Positions 17,589 to 27,675 of a DNA stretch of 64,000 nt are shown piece after piece. Below the pieces are notes generated by a model. That model was not told the origin of the DNA. It saw only the letters and a program-made list of their open reading frames with translations, and did not search any database. Source of the DNA: Caballeronia grimmiae (GTDB lineage: Bacteria; Pseudomonadota; Gammaproteobacteria; Burkholderiales; Burkholderiaceae); NCBI RefSeq assembly GCF_000698555.1, contig NZ_JFHE01000030.1, positions 1-64,000 on the forward strand. The letters are read 5' to 3'. Numbering within the stretch: position 1 is the stretch's first letter; each line of letters opens with the position of its first letter. Position numbers and translations under genes: made by a program.

Positions 17589-18608
17589 TCAAACGCCGCA
17601 GGCTTCGCCGGTTCCGGCGACTTCGCGCGCCGCCTTTGCGCCCTCGACGCGCAGCAGTTCAGGCAGCGACACGCCATTCTTCGCAGCGGTGACCTCCGCG
17701 AGGATCGACACGGCGATTTCCGGCGGCGTCCTGCTGCCGATATAAATGCCGACCGGCCCGTGCAGTCGCGCGAGTTCGGCGTCGTTGAGATCGAATTCCT
17801 TCAGGCGTTCTCGCCGCGCCGCGTTATTGCGACGCGATCCCAGCGCGCCCACGTAGAACGCGGGCGTCTTCAGCGCTTCCATCAAGGCGAGATCGTCGAG
17901 CTTCGGATCGTGCGTCAGCGCGATGACCGCGGAGCGCTCGTCGAGCTTCATGTCCATCACCGTGTCGTCGGGCATGGTCCGCACGATGGTCGTGCCCGGT
18001 ACGTCCCATTCGTCCGTGTACTCGATGCGTGGATCGCACACCGTCACGTGGTAGTCCAGCCCGACCGCGATGCTGCACAGATAGCGCGACAACTGCCCCG
18101 CGCCGATCACCAGCATGCGATAACGCGGACCGTGGATGGTCAGCAGCGTCGCTCCGTCGAACGCGACGCCATCGGTGGCGCGCGCGGGTTCGAGCCGCGC
18201 CACGCCCGTCGCCATGTCCAGCGTGCGCGCGACGAGCCGCCCGCTCTCCACCGCCTCACACAGTTCTGCGATACCGCTTTCGCGCGTGAGCGGTTCCAGC
18301 ACGAGCTGGATCGTGCCGCCGCACGGCAGCCCGAAGCGATGCGCTTCTTCCGCGCTAATGCCGTACTTCACCGCTTCCGGCTTCGTCTGTTCGATGCCGC
18401 CTTGCCGCACGCGCTCGATCAGATCGTCCTCGATACAGCCGCCCGATACCGAGCCGACGACGTGTCCATCGTCGCGCACCGCGAGCATCGCACCCTCCGG
18501 CCGCGGCGACGAACCCCACGTTTTAACGACCGTGACGAGCAGCACGCGCTTGCCCTGTTCGAGCCATTGCGCGCTGTGTTTCAGGACTTCGAGATCCACG
18601 CTGTCCAT
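17589..18608 (-). CDS. XdhC/CoxI family molybdenum cofactor insertion/maturation factor
   Basis: 339 aa. The N-terminal XdhC domain has 'LVTVVKTWGSSPRPEGAMLAV', 'GSVSGGCIEDDLIERV' and 'GLPCGGTIQLVLEPL'. The C-terminal Rossmann domain has 'RMLVIGAGQLSRYLCSIA' and 'GALGSRRNNAARRERL'. Family role: binds and sulfurates the molybdopterin cofactor and delivers it to xanthine dehydrogenase-type enzymes. It is last in the cox-type operon and overlaps coxG by 28 bases, so it is probably dedicated to the CoxL homologue here. Confidence 0.92.
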   Translation of the reverse strand: MDSVDLEVLKHSAQWLEQGKRVLLVTVVKTWGSSPRPEGAMLAVRDDGHVVGSVSGGCIEDDLIERVRQGGIEQTKPEAVKYGISAEEAHRFGLPCGGTIQLVLEPLTRESGIAELCEAVESGRLVARTLDMATGVARLEPARATDGVAFDGATLLTIHGPRYRMLVIGAGQLSRYLCSIAVGLDYHVTVCDPRIEYTDEWDVPGTTIVRTMPDDTVMDMKLDERSAVIALTHDPKLDDLALMEALKTPAFYVGALGSRRNNAARRERLKEFDLNDAELARLHGPVGIYIGSRTPPEIAVSILAEVTAAKNGVSLPELLRVEGAKAAREVAGTGEACGV

Positions 18609-19132
18609 GATTTCTTCCCTTTCTCTTCCTTCTCTCCGCCGGCTTCGTCAGCGGCGGATGCATCCTGTACTTCGTTCGATTCCTGCCCGCCCTGAAGCTG
18701 CGCGCCGAATCGCTTGAAGAATTCAGCTGCAATCTTACGCGCTGCGCCATCCACGAGGCGCGAGCCGATTTGCGCGAGCTTGCCGCCCACTTGCGCGTTC
18801 GCGCTGTAGGTGAGCTTCGTCGTGTCGGCTTCGTCGCCCGGCTCGAGGTTCACTTTCGCGTTGCCCTTGCTGAACCCCGCCGCGCCGCCTTGCCCCTCGA
18901 ACACAATCGTGTAGGTGTGCGGCGCGTCGATGTCCGTCAGTTGCATGCGTCCCTTGAAGCGTGCCTTGACGGGGCCGACGGCGGCAGTCATCCCGACGGC
19001 ATAGGCATTTTCACCGTCCGCTTCGATGCTGTCGCAGCCGGGGATGCAGGCCTTCAGTATCGCCGTGTCGTTGAGCGCTTCCCACGCGCGCGTCTGCGGC
19101 ACCGGCAACACGTGAGTTTCGGTCAGTTCCAT
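18581..19132 (-). CDS. coxG: CoxG-like SRPBCC protein
   Basis: 183 aa. The first 145 residues are a START/SRPBCC fold of the CO dehydrogenase subunit G family: 'RAWEALNDTAILKACIPGCDSIEADGENAYAVGMTAAVGPVKARFKGRM' (quoted in part; key Cys in 'CIPGCD') and 'LAQIGSRLVDGAARKIAAEFFKRF'. The C-terminal tail is Gln/Glu/Ala-rich. In Oligotropha, CoxG anchors the enzyme to the membrane. The gene overlaps its neighbours on both sides. Confidence 0.9.
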   Translation of the reverse strand: MELTETHVLPVPQTRAWEALNDTAILKACIPGCDSIEADGENAYAVGMTAAVGPVKARFKGRMQLTDIDAPHTYTIVFEGQGGAAGFSKGNAKVNLEPGDEADTTKLTYSANAQVGGKLAQIGSRLVDGAARKIAAEFFKRFGAQLQGGQESNEVQDASAADEAGGEKEEKGKKSWTAWISKS

Positions 19133-20316
19133 CGCGTGTGTTCTCCATGCGTGCGGGCGCCGCGCGCGGATAGCGCCGTCAGTTCCCGTCCGACAGCGGC
19201 GAGGCTGTCGAGGTTATGAGCCGCGAGCATCGCATCGACGTGCGGCAGGATCGCGCGCACGCCTCGCGCGCGGGGCGTGAAGCCGGTGTATCGCAGAAGC
19301 GGATTGAGCCACACCAGCCGATGTGCGAAGCGCCTGAGCCGCGCCATCTCCGCATCGAGCACGTCGATCGCTTCGTGGTCCAGTCCATCGGTGACGAGCA
19401 ATACCGTCGCGCGGCCCGCGAGCACGCGGCGCGCCCATCGCCGGTTGAACTCCGCCAGCGCCGCGCCGATGCGCGTGCCGCCCGACCAGTCCGCGACCTG
19501 CTCGCCGAGCGTCGTAATGGCGACATCGGGATCGCGCTCGCGCAGCGCACGCGTCGCGTTCGTCAGGCGCGTGCCGAACAGGAACACTTGCAGACGCTCG
19601 CGCGATTGCAGCAGCGCATGGCAGAAGTACAGCACGGCGCGGGAATACGCGCTCATCGAACCGGAAATGTCGAGCAGCAGGACGAGCGGCGGCCGGCGCT
19701 CCACCACCGCGCGATACTTCCACGCGGTCCAGTCGCCGCCCGCGCGAACAGCCTGACGCGCGCTCGCGCGCAGATCGGCGTGCGTGCCGCGCGATGCCGC
19801 CTTGAGCCTGCGCGTCGGCTCCGTCGCGAGCGGCACACGATGCGCGCGAATCCGATGCCGCAGCGCACGCCATTCGTCGGCGGTGAGCGTATCGAAATCG
19901 CGATGGCTCAGGCGTTCTTGCGCACTGAAGCTCATGCGCGCATGAGTCTGTTCGGGCTCCGCTTCGGACGCTGGCGGACGCTTCGCCTCGGAGCGCGCCG
20001 CCAGCGCATCGGCGAGACGGTTATTGCGCTTGGGCGGCGGCGCGCCGCTTTCGACCTTCGGCAGCAACAGCGCGCGCAGCTTGCCTTCCCAGTCCGGATC
20101 GCGCCAGAAAAGATCGAAGGCGGCATCGAAGATATCGCGCTCGTCGCTCGCGTGGACCAGAAGGCACGCGAGCGTCGCGCGCACGTCGTCGCGACGGCGC
20201 AAGTCGATGAACCGCAGCGCGTCGATTGCATCGACCGCTTGCGCCGGCGACATGCCGAGTCCCGCGCCCCGCAGCAGCCGCACGAAATGAACGACGTTGC
20301 GCGAGAGCGTCTCCAT
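19123..20316 (-). CDS. coxE: CoxE-like VWA-domain protein
   Basis: 397 aa from the ATG beginning METLSRN. The N-terminal region is helical ('FVRLLRGAGLGMSPAQAVDAIDAL'); an acidic/basic linker follows; the C-terminal half is a von Willebrand A domain with the MIDAS motif 'LLLDISGSMSAYSR' and downstream 'GTRIGAALAEFNRRW' and 'VTDGLDHEAIDVL'. CoxE partners the MoxR ATPase CoxD in post-translational assembly of the Mo-Cu (or Mo) site. Starts two bases after the coxD stop. Confidence 0.92.
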   Translation of the reverse strand: METLSRNVVHFVRLLRGAGLGMSPAQAVDAIDALRFIDLRRRDDVRATLACLLVHASDERDIFDAAFDLFWRDPDWEGKLRALLLPKVESGAPPPKRNNRLADALAARSEAKRPPASEAEPEQTHARMSFSAQERLSHRDFDTLTADEWRALRHRIRAHRVPLATEPTRRLKAASRGTHADLRASARQAVRAGGDWTAWKYRAVVERRPPLVLLLDISGSMSAYSRAVLYFCHALLQSRERLQVFLFGTRLTNATRALRERDPDVAITTLGEQVADWSGGTRIGAALAEFNRRWARRVLAGRATVLLVTDGLDHEAIDVLDAEMARLRRFAHRLVWLNPLLRYTGFTPRARGVRAILPHVDAMLAAHNLDSLAAVGRELTALSARGARTHGEHTRWN

Positions 20317-20318
20317 CG

Positions 20319-21218
20319 TCACGCCTTCGCGGCCGTCGACAAGCACTGCGCGAGCGTCGCTGCGTCCATGCGCGCCAGATCGTCCTGATACTTGAGCAGC
20401 ACGCCGAGCGTGTCCTGCACCGATTGCGGATCCAGTTCCGACACCGACAGCGCCGCGAGCGCCCGGCACCAGTCGATGGTCTCCGCGACGCCGGGCGCCT
20501 TGAACAGGTCCATCGTCCGCAATTCGTGGACGAACGCGACGGCCCGCGCCTGCAACGCGCGGCTCGCTTCCGGGGCGCGCGCCGCGACGATCGCCAGCTC
20601 GACATCGCGCTCCGGATAGCCGATCCACTGATACAGGCAACGCCGTTTCAGCGCGTCGTGGACTTCGCGCGTGCGGTTCGACGTCATCACGACGAGCGGC
20701 GGCCTTGCCGCGCGCACCGTGCCGTACTCCGGAATCGACACCTGAAAGTCCGACAGCAGTTCGAGCAGAAACGCTTCGAACGGCTCGTCGGCGCGGTCGA
20801 TTTCATCGATCAGCAGCACGCGGCGCGCGGCGGCGTTATCGGGATCGGGCAGCAGCGCCTGCAACAGCGGACGCTTCAGCAGAAACTCGCCGCGATACAG
20901 CGAATCGTTCGACGGCGTGTCGCCCGATGCCTCCGCGAGCCGCAGCGCCATGATCTGCCGCGGATAGTCCCACTCGTAGAGCGCGCTGGCCGTGTCGAGC
21001 CCTTCGTAGCATTGCAGGCGCAGAAGCGTCGTGCCGCAGATGCCCGCCGCCGCCTTCGCGAGTTCCGTCTTGCCGACGCCCGGTTCGCCCTCGAGGAACA
21101 GCGGCCGCTGCATCTTCAGCGCGAGAAAGAGGGCCGTCGCAAGCTCGCGGCTCGCGAAGTATTGATGCTCGCGCAGGCGCGCGAGCGTGTCGTCGATCGA
21201 ATCGGGCTCGCTCTGCAT
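20319..21218 (-). CDS. coxD: CoxD-like MoxR-family AAA+ ATPase
   Basis: 299 aa. Walker A 'EGEPGVGKTELA' (about residues 43-54), Walker B 'RRVLLIDEIDRADEPFEAF', sensor-1 'VVMTSNRTREVHDALKRRCL', typical of MoxR ATPases. In Oligotropha carboxidovorans, CoxD reconstructs the active-site [CuSMoO2] cluster. The ATG overlaps the coxM TGA (ATGA-type junction); a GTG immediately upstream could also be used. Confidence 0.93.
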   Translation of the reverse strand: MQSEPDSIDDTLARLREHQYFASRELATALFLALKMQRPLFLEGEPGVGKTELAKAAAGICGTTLLRLQCYEGLDTASALYEWDYPRQIMALRLAEASGDTPSNDSLYRGEFLLKRPLLQALLPDPDNAAARRVLLIDEIDRADEPFEAFLLELLSDFQVSIPEYGTVRAARPPLVVMTSNRTREVHDALKRRCLYQWIGYPERDVELAIVAARAPEASRALQARAVAFVHELRTMDLFKAPGVAETIDWCRALAALSVSELDPQSVQDTLGVLLKYQDDLARMDAATLAQCLSTAAKA

Positions 21219-22024
21219 CACGTTCCGAACGACATCGCGCGTTCGATCGCGCGGCCCGCCAGCACCGGAATCAGATGCGCGCGATACGCCGCGCTCGCGT
21301 GCATGTCGTCGTTGAGGCCATCGGCGGAAAGGGTCACGCTGCGCGCCGACGCCACCGAGAAGTCCTTCGACAACGCCGCTTCCAGCTCCTTCGCCCGGAA
21401 CGCGGAGGGCGCCGCGCCCGTCACGCCGACGCGCACGCCGTCCGCATGCTTAGCGACGAACACGCCGACGAGCGCGAAGTGCGACGCGGGATTGCGAAAC
21501 TTCTCGTAGCCCGCGCGCTCGGCCAGCGGAAACTCGACGGCGGTAATCAGTTCGTCCGGTTCGAGCGCGGTCTCGTACATGCCGATGAAGAAGTCGTCGG
21601 CGGCGATGCGGCGGCGGTCCGTCACGATCGTCGCGTTCAGCCCGAGCACGGCTGAGGGATAGCACGCGGCGGGATCGTCGTTGGCGAGCGAACCGCCGAT
21701 GGTCCCGCGTTCGCGAACCTGTCTGTCGCCGATGCGGCTCGCGAGATCGGCCAGGCCCGGCAGCGCCTGCTTCACATCGGCGTTCGACGCGACCTGCGCG
21801 TGGCACATCGCCCCGCCGATGGTCAGCTTGCCGGCATCGAGCGTGACGGTTTTCATCGACGCGATGCGCGTGACATCGACGAGCGCCGACGGCTGCGCAA
21901 GCCGCAGGCGCATGGTCGGCAACAGGCTCTGGCCGCCCGCGAGGAACTTGGCGTCGCTGTCGGCGGAAAGCGCGGCGACCGCTGCTTGCGCTTCGTTCGG
22001 CCGTTGATAGTCGAAGGTGTACAT
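21218..22024 (-). CDS. coxM: CoxM-like FAD-binding subunit of a molybdenum hydroxylase
   Basis: 268 aa. FAD-binding PCMH-type domain with 'KFLAGGQSLLPTMRLRLAQP' and 'TIGGSLANDDPAACYPSAVLGL', the two FAD pyrophosphate motifs, and a C-terminal CO-dehydrogenase flavoprotein domain ('VGVTGAAPSAFRAKELE'). It passes electrons from the CoxS iron-sulfur clusters to acceptors. Between coxL and coxD with minimal spacing. Confidence 0.93.
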   Translation of the reverse strand: MYTFDYQRPNEAQAAVAALSADSDAKFLAGGQSLLPTMRLRLAQPSALVDVTRIASMKTVTLDAGKLTIGGAMCHAQVASNADVKQALPGLADLASRIGDRQVRERGTIGGSLANDDPAACYPSAVLGLNATIVTDRRRIAADDFFIGMYETALEPDELITAVEFPLAERAGYEKFRNPASHFALVGVFVAKHADGVRVGVTGAAPSAFRAKELEAALSKDFSVASARSVTLSADGLNDDMHASAAYRAHLIPVLAGRAIERAMSFGT

Positions 22025-22035
22025 GGCGGTCATCC

Positions 22036-24417
22036 TCAAGCGGGTTGAGCAGCGTGCATCGCGGTCCATACGCGATGCGGCGTGGCGGGCATTTGCAGGT
22101 CCTTCACGCCGAGCGGCGCGAGCGCGTCGAGAATCGCGTTGATGACGGCGGGCGGCGAGCCGATTGCGCCTGCTTCACCGCAGCCCTTCACGCCGAGCGG
22201 ATTATGCGTGCAGGGCGTGCCCTTCGCGGTCTCCACATTGAAGCTCGGCAAGTCGATGGCGTGCGGCATCGCGTAGTCCATGAAGGAGCCGGAAAGCAAC
22301 TGGCCGCTGTCCTTGTCGTACACGCAACGTTCGAGCATCGCCTGTCCGATGCCCTGGCCGAGTCCACCGTGGACTTGTCCTTCGACGATCATCGGATTGA
22401 TCACGTTGCCGAAGTCGTCGACGGCGGTGAACTTCTGGATGCGCGTCTCGCCGGTGTCGCGGTCGACCTCCACTTCGCAGACATACGCGCCGGACGGATA
22501 CGTGAAGTTGGTCGGATCGTAGAACGCGTTCTCGTTGAGGCCCGGCTCCATCGTTTCGAGCGGGAAGTTGTGCGGCACATAGGCGGCGAGCGATACGTCC
22601 GCGAACGTCTTCGTTCTGTCCGTGCCCGCGACACGGAACACGCCGTTGTTGAATTCGACGTCCTGCGGCGATGCTTCCAGCAGATGCGCGGCGATCTTCT
22701 TCGCCTTGGCTTCGATCTTGTCGAGCGCCTTCACGATGGCCGAACCGCCGACCGCCAGCGACCGCGATCCATACGTGCCCATGCCGAACGGAATGCGCCC
22801 CGTGTCGCCATGAATGATCTCGACGTTTTCAATCGCGATGCCGAGCCGGTCGGCCACGACCTGCGCGAAAGTGGTTTCGTGTCCCTGTCCGTGACTGTGC
22901 GAGCCGGTGAATACGGTGACGGAGCCGGTCGGATGCACGCGCACTTCGCCTGCTTCGAAGAGACCGGCGCGCGCCCCGAGCGCACCCGCGACATTCGACG
23001 GCGCAAGCCCGCACGCCTCGATGTAGCACGAATAGCCGATGCCGCGCAGCTTGCCCTGCTGCTTCGATTCCTCGCGGCGCTTCTCGAAGCCCGCGACATC
23101 GGCCAGTTCCAGCGCGCGGTCGAGGATGGCGTCGTAATCGCCGGTGTCGTAGGTGAGACCGACCGGCGTCGCGTACGGAAATTCGCGGATGAAGTTGCGG
23201 CGGCGCAATTCCACCGGATCGATGTTCATCTCGCGCGCCGCCGTCTCGACGAGCCGCTCGACGACATACGTCGCTTCGGGACGGCCCGCGCCGCGGTAGG
23301 CATCGACGGGAACGGTGTTCGTGAAGACCGCCTTCACTTCGGCGTAGATCGCGGGCGTCGCGTACTGGCCGGCGAGCAGCGTCGCGTAGAGGATGGTCGG
23401 AATCGACGACGCGAACGTCGACAGATACGCGCCCATGTTGGCGGTCGTGTGAACGCGCATCCCGAGAAACTTGCCGTCCTTGTCGAGCGCGAGTTCGGCC
23501 TTGGTGACGTGATCGCGGCCGTGGGCGTCGGAAAGAAAGGCTTCCGAACGCTCCGCTGCCCACTTGATGGGACGCCCCACTTTCTTCGATGCCCACGTCA
23601 GCGCGACGTCCTCAGGATAAAGAAAGATCTTGGAGCCGAAGCCGCCGCCGACATCCGGCGCAATCACGCGCAGCTTCGATTCCGGCAGCGACAGCACGAA
23701 CGCCGCCATCAGCAATCGCTCGACGTGCGGATTCTGGTTCGCGACGTACACCGTGTAGCTGTCGTCGTGCTTCGAGTAGCTCGCGTTGACGGCGCGCGGC
23801 TCGATGGCGTTCGGCACGAGGCGCTGATTGACGATATCGAGCGTCGTCACGTGCGCGGCCTGCGCGAAAGCGGCGTCGGTGCGCGCCTTGTCGCCGTGAC
23901 CCCAGTTGTAGCAGACGTTGCCCGGCACGGCGTCGTGGACGAGCGGCTTGCCGGGATCGGCGGCGCTCGCGGTATCGACCACGGCGGGCAATTCTTCGTA
24001 GTCCACGGCGATCAGCTCGACCGCGTCTTTCGCTTCCTTCAGCGATTCCGCGACGACGAGCGCGACCTGATCGCCCACGTGCAGCGCCTTGTCGTGCGCG
24101 ATGACGGGATGCGGCGGCTCGTGCATCGGCGAGCCATCGGTGCTGTGGATGAGCCATCCGCACGGCAAGCCGCCGACATTGTCAGCCGCGAGGTCTTTGC
24201 CCGTAAAAATGGCGATGACGCCGGGCGACGCTTTCGCCGCGTCGATGTCGATCGAGCGGATGCGCGCATGCGCGTGCGGCGAGCGAAGGAACACGCCGTA
24301 GCTTTGCTGCGGCAGCACGACGTCGTCGGTGTACTGGCCGGCGCCCGTCAGGAAGCGATAGTCTTCCTTGCGCTTGACGCCAGCGCCGATCAGTTTCTGT
24401 TGTTCAGGTGCGTTCAT
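22036..24417 (-). CDS. coxL: Form II aerobic CO dehydrogenase-like large (molybdenum) subunit
   Basis: 793 aa, normal family length. N-terminal aldehyde-oxidase 'a/b hammerhead' ('GAGQYTDDVVLPQQSYGVFLRSPHAHARI'), then Moco-binding domains with 'GGGFGSKIFLYPEDVALTW' and the C-terminal 'GVKGCGEAGAIGSPPAVINAI' carrying the catalytic Glu. The active-site loop at about residue 371 is AYRGAGR, the form II signature, not the AYXCSFR of true (form I) CO dehydrogenase, which carries the Cu-ligating Cys. CO oxidation is therefore doubtful; the substrate is unknown. Confidence 0.93.
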   Translation of the reverse strand: MNAPEQQKLIGAGVKRKEDYRFLTGAGQYTDDVVLPQQSYGVFLRSPHAHARIRSIDIDAAKASPGVIAIFTGKDLAADNVGGLPCGWLIHSTDGSPMHEPPHPVIAHDKALHVGDQVALVVAESLKEAKDAVELIAVDYEELPAVVDTASAADPGKPLVHDAVPGNVCYNWGHGDKARTDAAFAQAAHVTTLDIVNQRLVPNAIEPRAVNASYSKHDDSYTVYVANQNPHVERLLMAAFVLSLPESKLRVIAPDVGGGFGSKIFLYPEDVALTWASKKVGRPIKWAAERSEAFLSDAHGRDHVTKAELALDKDGKFLGMRVHTTANMGAYLSTFASSIPTILYATLLAGQYATPAIYAEVKAVFTNTVPVDAYRGAGRPEATYVVERLVETAAREMNIDPVELRRRNFIREFPYATPVGLTYDTGDYDAILDRALELADVAGFEKRREESKQQGKLRGIGYSCYIEACGLAPSNVAGALGARAGLFEAGEVRVHPTGSVTVFTGSHSHGQGHETTFAQVVADRLGIAIENVEIIHGDTGRIPFGMGTYGSRSLAVGGSAIVKALDKIEAKAKKIAAHLLEASPQDVEFNNGVFRVAGTDRTKTFADVSLAAYVPHNFPLETMEPGLNENAFYDPTNFTYPSGAYVCEVEVDRDTGETRIQKFTAVDDFGNVINPMIVEGQVHGGLGQGIGQAMLERCVYDKDSGQLLSGSFMDYAMPHAIDLPSFNVETAKGTPCTHNPLGVKGCGEAGAIGSPPAVINAILDALAPLGVKDLQMPATPHRVWTAMHAAQPA

Positions 24418-24466
24418 CGCGGTCTCCTGTCCAGGCGCGATTCATCGGTCAGAAAGGGACGTCGCG

Positions 24467-24943
<477 letters not shown>

Positions 24944-25203
24944 TGCTGTCTCCTTATTGGCCGGAGTGGGCGCTCGTTTGCGCCTTTCCGGTCCCATGCA
25001 CGATATTGCCGGGGGATGGACCCGCCTCACGCCGCTCGCGCCATGCACCTCATCACGTCCTGAACCTGGCTTGGGCTAAGCGTCCAGCTGGGAATTCGTG
25101 TTGTGTGTCACGGCGAGTAAAGCACAAATCGACGGGCCTCGCTATTAGGCGCACGCCCGTGCATTCGCCGGTTTCATCGTGGGGCCGGCGCCCTGAAATG
25201 CAA
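24944..25203. other. Region upstream of the cox-type operon
   Basis: About 260 bases that should contain the operon promoter. No gene and no clear regulator site were recognised. Confidence 0.4.
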
Positions 25204-25227
25204 AACGCCGCCCCGTGGGGCGGCGTT
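25204..25227 (-). terminator. GC-rich terminator hairpin after the permease gene
   Basis: Perfect arms AACGCCGCCCC / GGGGCGGCGTT with a two-base loop, 23 bases downstream of the permease stop; an A-run on the plus strand reads as TTTTGC on the minus strand. Confidence 0.75.
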
Positions 25228-25249
25228 GTTGATCGAGAGTGCGGGCGGT

Positions 25250-26683
25250 TCAGTGCGTGACGGTTTCGCGCTTCGGCACCGGCGCGTGCTCGGCCGCGCG
25301 GCCCAGCGCCGAACGATGGCGCGAGTAGACGAAGTAGATCACCAGGCCGATCAGCAGCCACACGACGAACGCGATCCACGTCGCCTTTGCCAGATTGAAC
25401 ATCAGGAACAGGCACGACGCCACCGCGAGAATCGGCACCACCGGCACGCCCGGGCAGCGGAACGCGCGCGGCAGGTCGGGATGCGTGCGACGCAGGATCA
25501 GCACGGCGATGGAGACCATCGAGAATGCCGCGAGCGTGCCGATGTTGATCAGCTCGGCCAGCACGTTGAGCGGCACCAGCGCGCCGATCAGCCCGAAGAA
25601 GATGCCGACGAGCCACGTCGTGAAGAACGGCGTCGCGTAACGCGGATGCACGCTCGACAGCTTCGCGGGCAGCAGACCGTCGCGCGACATCGCGTAGATG
25701 ATGCGCGTCTGGCCGTAGCTCATCACCAGAATGACGGTGAGCATGCCGAGCACCGCGCCGAGATCGATGAATCCCGCGACCCAGTTTTGTCCGGCCACTT
25801 GCAGCGCGTACGACACCGGATGCGAGATGCTCGCGAACTGCGCTGCCGGCACGATGCCGGTCACGACCGCCGCCACCGCCACGTACAGCACCGCGCAGAC
25901 GGCCAGCGACGAAATGATGCCGATGGGCAGATCGCGCTTCGGATTCTTCACTTCTTCCGCCGCCGACGACACTGAATCGAAGCCGATGAACGCAAAGAAC
26001 ATCACCGCCGCCGCGCCGAACACGCCCGACCAGCCATTCGGCATGAACGGATGCCAGTTCGCCGGCGTGACGTGGAACACGCCGACCGCGATCACCAGCA
26101 GGACGACCGTCACCTTGATCGCGACCATGATGTTGTTGATCCGCGTGGATTCCTTCACGCCGATCGACAGCAGCCACGTGATGACCATCATCACGAGGAA
26201 CGCGGGCAGGTTGAAGTACGTGACGTGGCCGGGCGACGCGCCGGGCGCGGCGGTCAGCGCGGTCGGCAGGCTGATGCCGAAGCCGGAAAGCAGCGATTGC
26301 AGATAGCCCGACCATCCGACCGAAACCGCGGACGTGGCGAGCCCGTACTCCAGCATCAGATCCCAGCCGATGATCCACGCGGCGAGCTCGCCGAGCGTCG
26401 CATAGGAGTAGGTGTAGATGGAGCCGGCGACGGGAATGGTCGATGAGAACTCGGCGTAGGCGAGGGCGGCGAAACAGCAGGCGATCGCTGCGACGAGGAA
26501 CGACACCATGAGCGCCGGACCGGCCTGCACGGCGCCCGTGCCGGTGAGCACGAAGATGCCGGTGCCGATGATCGCTCCGATGCCGAGGAAGGTCAGATCG
26601 AGCGCACCGAGCGTTTTCTTGAGAGACGTGCTGTGCGCGCCAGCCAGCATGTGCTCGATGTTTTTCTTGCGGAACAACGACAT
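25250..26683 (-). CDS. APC-superfamily amino acid permease (CAT-like, YhdG family)
   Basis: 477 aa, AAGGAGACTTACC ahead of the ATG. About twelve membrane helices. The APC signature is 'LTFLGIGAIIGTGIFVLTG' in helix 1 and 'FFAFIGFDSVSSAAEEVKNPKRDLP' in helix 6; 'GQTRIIYAMSRDGLLP' follows helix 8. This pattern fits cationic-amino-acid-transporter-like bacterial permeases. Substrate not decided. Confidence 0.92.
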   Translation of the reverse strand: MSLFRKKNIEHMLAGAHSTSLKKTLGALDLTFLGIGAIIGTGIFVLTGTGAVQAGPALMVSFLVAAIACCFAALAYAEFSSTIPVAGSIYTYSYATLGELAAWIIGWDLMLEYGLATSAVSVGWSGYLQSLLSGFGISLPTALTAAPGASPGHVTYFNLPAFLVMMVITWLLSIGVKESTRINNIMVAIKVTVVLLVIAVGVFHVTPANWHPFMPNGWSGVFGAAAVMFFAFIGFDSVSSAAEEVKNPKRDLPIGIISSLAVCAVLYVAVAAVVTGIVPAAQFASISHPVSYALQVAGQNWVAGFIDLGAVLGMLTVILVMSYGQTRIIYAMSRDGLLPAKLSSVHPRYATPFFTTWLVGIFFGLIGALVPLNVLAELINIGTLAAFSMVSIAVLILRRTHPDLPRAFRCPGVPVVPILAVASCLFLMFNLAKATWIAFVVWLLIGLVIYFVYSRHRSALGRAAEHAPVPKRETVTH

Positions 26684-26906
26684 TGCGGTAAGTCTCCTTT
26701 CGGCGCTAGCGTGCGCCTTCCTTCGGGAAAACCCGATATTTTAGCGGAGTCGAGGAGAATGCCCATCATTTGGGCGTCGTGCCCTTTTTTGGCGCGACTT
26801 TTTACGAATTTAGCGTGATTGAGATAAATCGGCGGTCGGGCCGCAGTGGTTTCGCGGGAGCGGCGGCGGTTATCCTGTGCCGACGAAAATCCGAAGGAGA
26901 CAACGT

Positions 26907-27293
26907 ATGGCGATTCGAATAGTGCGGCTCGGCTCACCGCGCGCGGACAACGAAGGCCTGCGTATTGGCACGGTTCGCCGTCCGCCGCGCGGCGTGCCGA
27001 AGTCCGAGTTCGCGAGCCGCGATTTCTATGACGTGTGGTATCCGAATCTGTCGCCGTCGCCGGAGTTGGTGGCCAAGGCGCTGCATGCGGAAAGCGACAA
27101 GGACTGGCGGGACTTCGTGAAGAAGTTCAAGGCGGCGATGGCGCAGCCGGACGCGAGCAAATCGCTGGATCTGCTGGCCGCGCTGTCGCATACGACGAAT
27201 CTGTCGGTCGGGTGTTACTGCGAAAACGAGGCGCGATGCCATCGGTCCGTGCTGCGGGAATTGTTGGAGAAGAGGGGAGCGGAGGTAGTTTGA
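26907..27293 (+). CDS. DUF488 family protein
   Basis: 128 aa, GGAGAC ahead of the ATG. Motifs of DUF488: 'IRIVRLGSPRADNEGLRIGTVRR', 'FYDVWYPNLSPSPELV', and C-terminal 'SVGCYCENEARCHRSVLRELL' with conserved Cys and His residues, a rhodanese-like active-site suggestion. Function unknown. It is the last gene before the accessory island. Confidence 0.88.
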   Translation: MAIRIVRLGSPRADNEGLRIGTVRRPPRGVPKSEFASRDFYDVWYPNLSPSPELVAKALHAESDKDWRDFVKKFKAAMAQPDASKSLDLLAALSHTTNLSVGCYCENEARCHRSVLRELLEKRGAEVV

Positions 27294-27319
27294 GGGAAGG
27301 AGGCGGTGGGCGTCGGACG

Positions 27320-27631
27320 CTAGGTCCGCGCGTTTATCTTGGGCACGACGCCACTATCAACGAGTTCTTCGATTAGCCGTTGTTCGGCGGCGTCCATCGG
27401 GCGGAGTGCTGCACGCGCGGATTGGAAAAGCTGTATCGAGGCTTTCGCGCCTGCGAGTGTCACCGATAGGCTTAATTCGATAGCATCAAGCCGTGCGCTT
27501 TGTCCATCGCAGAGTGCTCGCTTCTGATGCGCAACGGTCTCCTGTGCGCACTTGATTCCCACGGCTACTAGACTCAGCTTATGTTCGATCTTGACCGCGC
27601 CGGATGCGCTCAAGTCACGCCGTTTGCTCAA
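27320..27631 (-). CDS. Small helical protein in the position of phage P1 icd, function unknown
   Basis: 103 aa if started at the TTG at 27631, which has AGGAG seven bases upstream. The product (starting SKRRDLSASGAVKIEHKLSL, ending VDSGVVPKINART) is predicted almost wholly helical. The frame is open further upstream to 27919, but that extension translates the structured RNA at 27676-27757, whose peptide (GNPKGLPVWSFSGSANLV) recurs in proteins labelled Icd-like or Ash family. I think the extension is largely an artefact of RNA conservation. Confidence 0.55.
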   Translation of the reverse strand: MSKRRDLSASGAVKIEHKLSLVAVGIKCAQETVAHQKRALCDGQSARLDAIELSLSVTLAGAKASIQLFQSARAALRPMDAAEQRLIEELVDSGVVPKINART

Positions 27632-27675
27632 TGTCTCGCTCCTGTATGAAGGCCGAGCCGCCCCAAAAGCCGGGC

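Noticed and set aside
27301..27316. Possible decayed attachment site matching the tRNA-Lys 3' end (GGTGGGCGT versus GGTGGGGCGT)
   Set aside because: Only nine bases match and a gap is needed; in GC-rich DNA this is within chance. A comparison with empty sites would be required.
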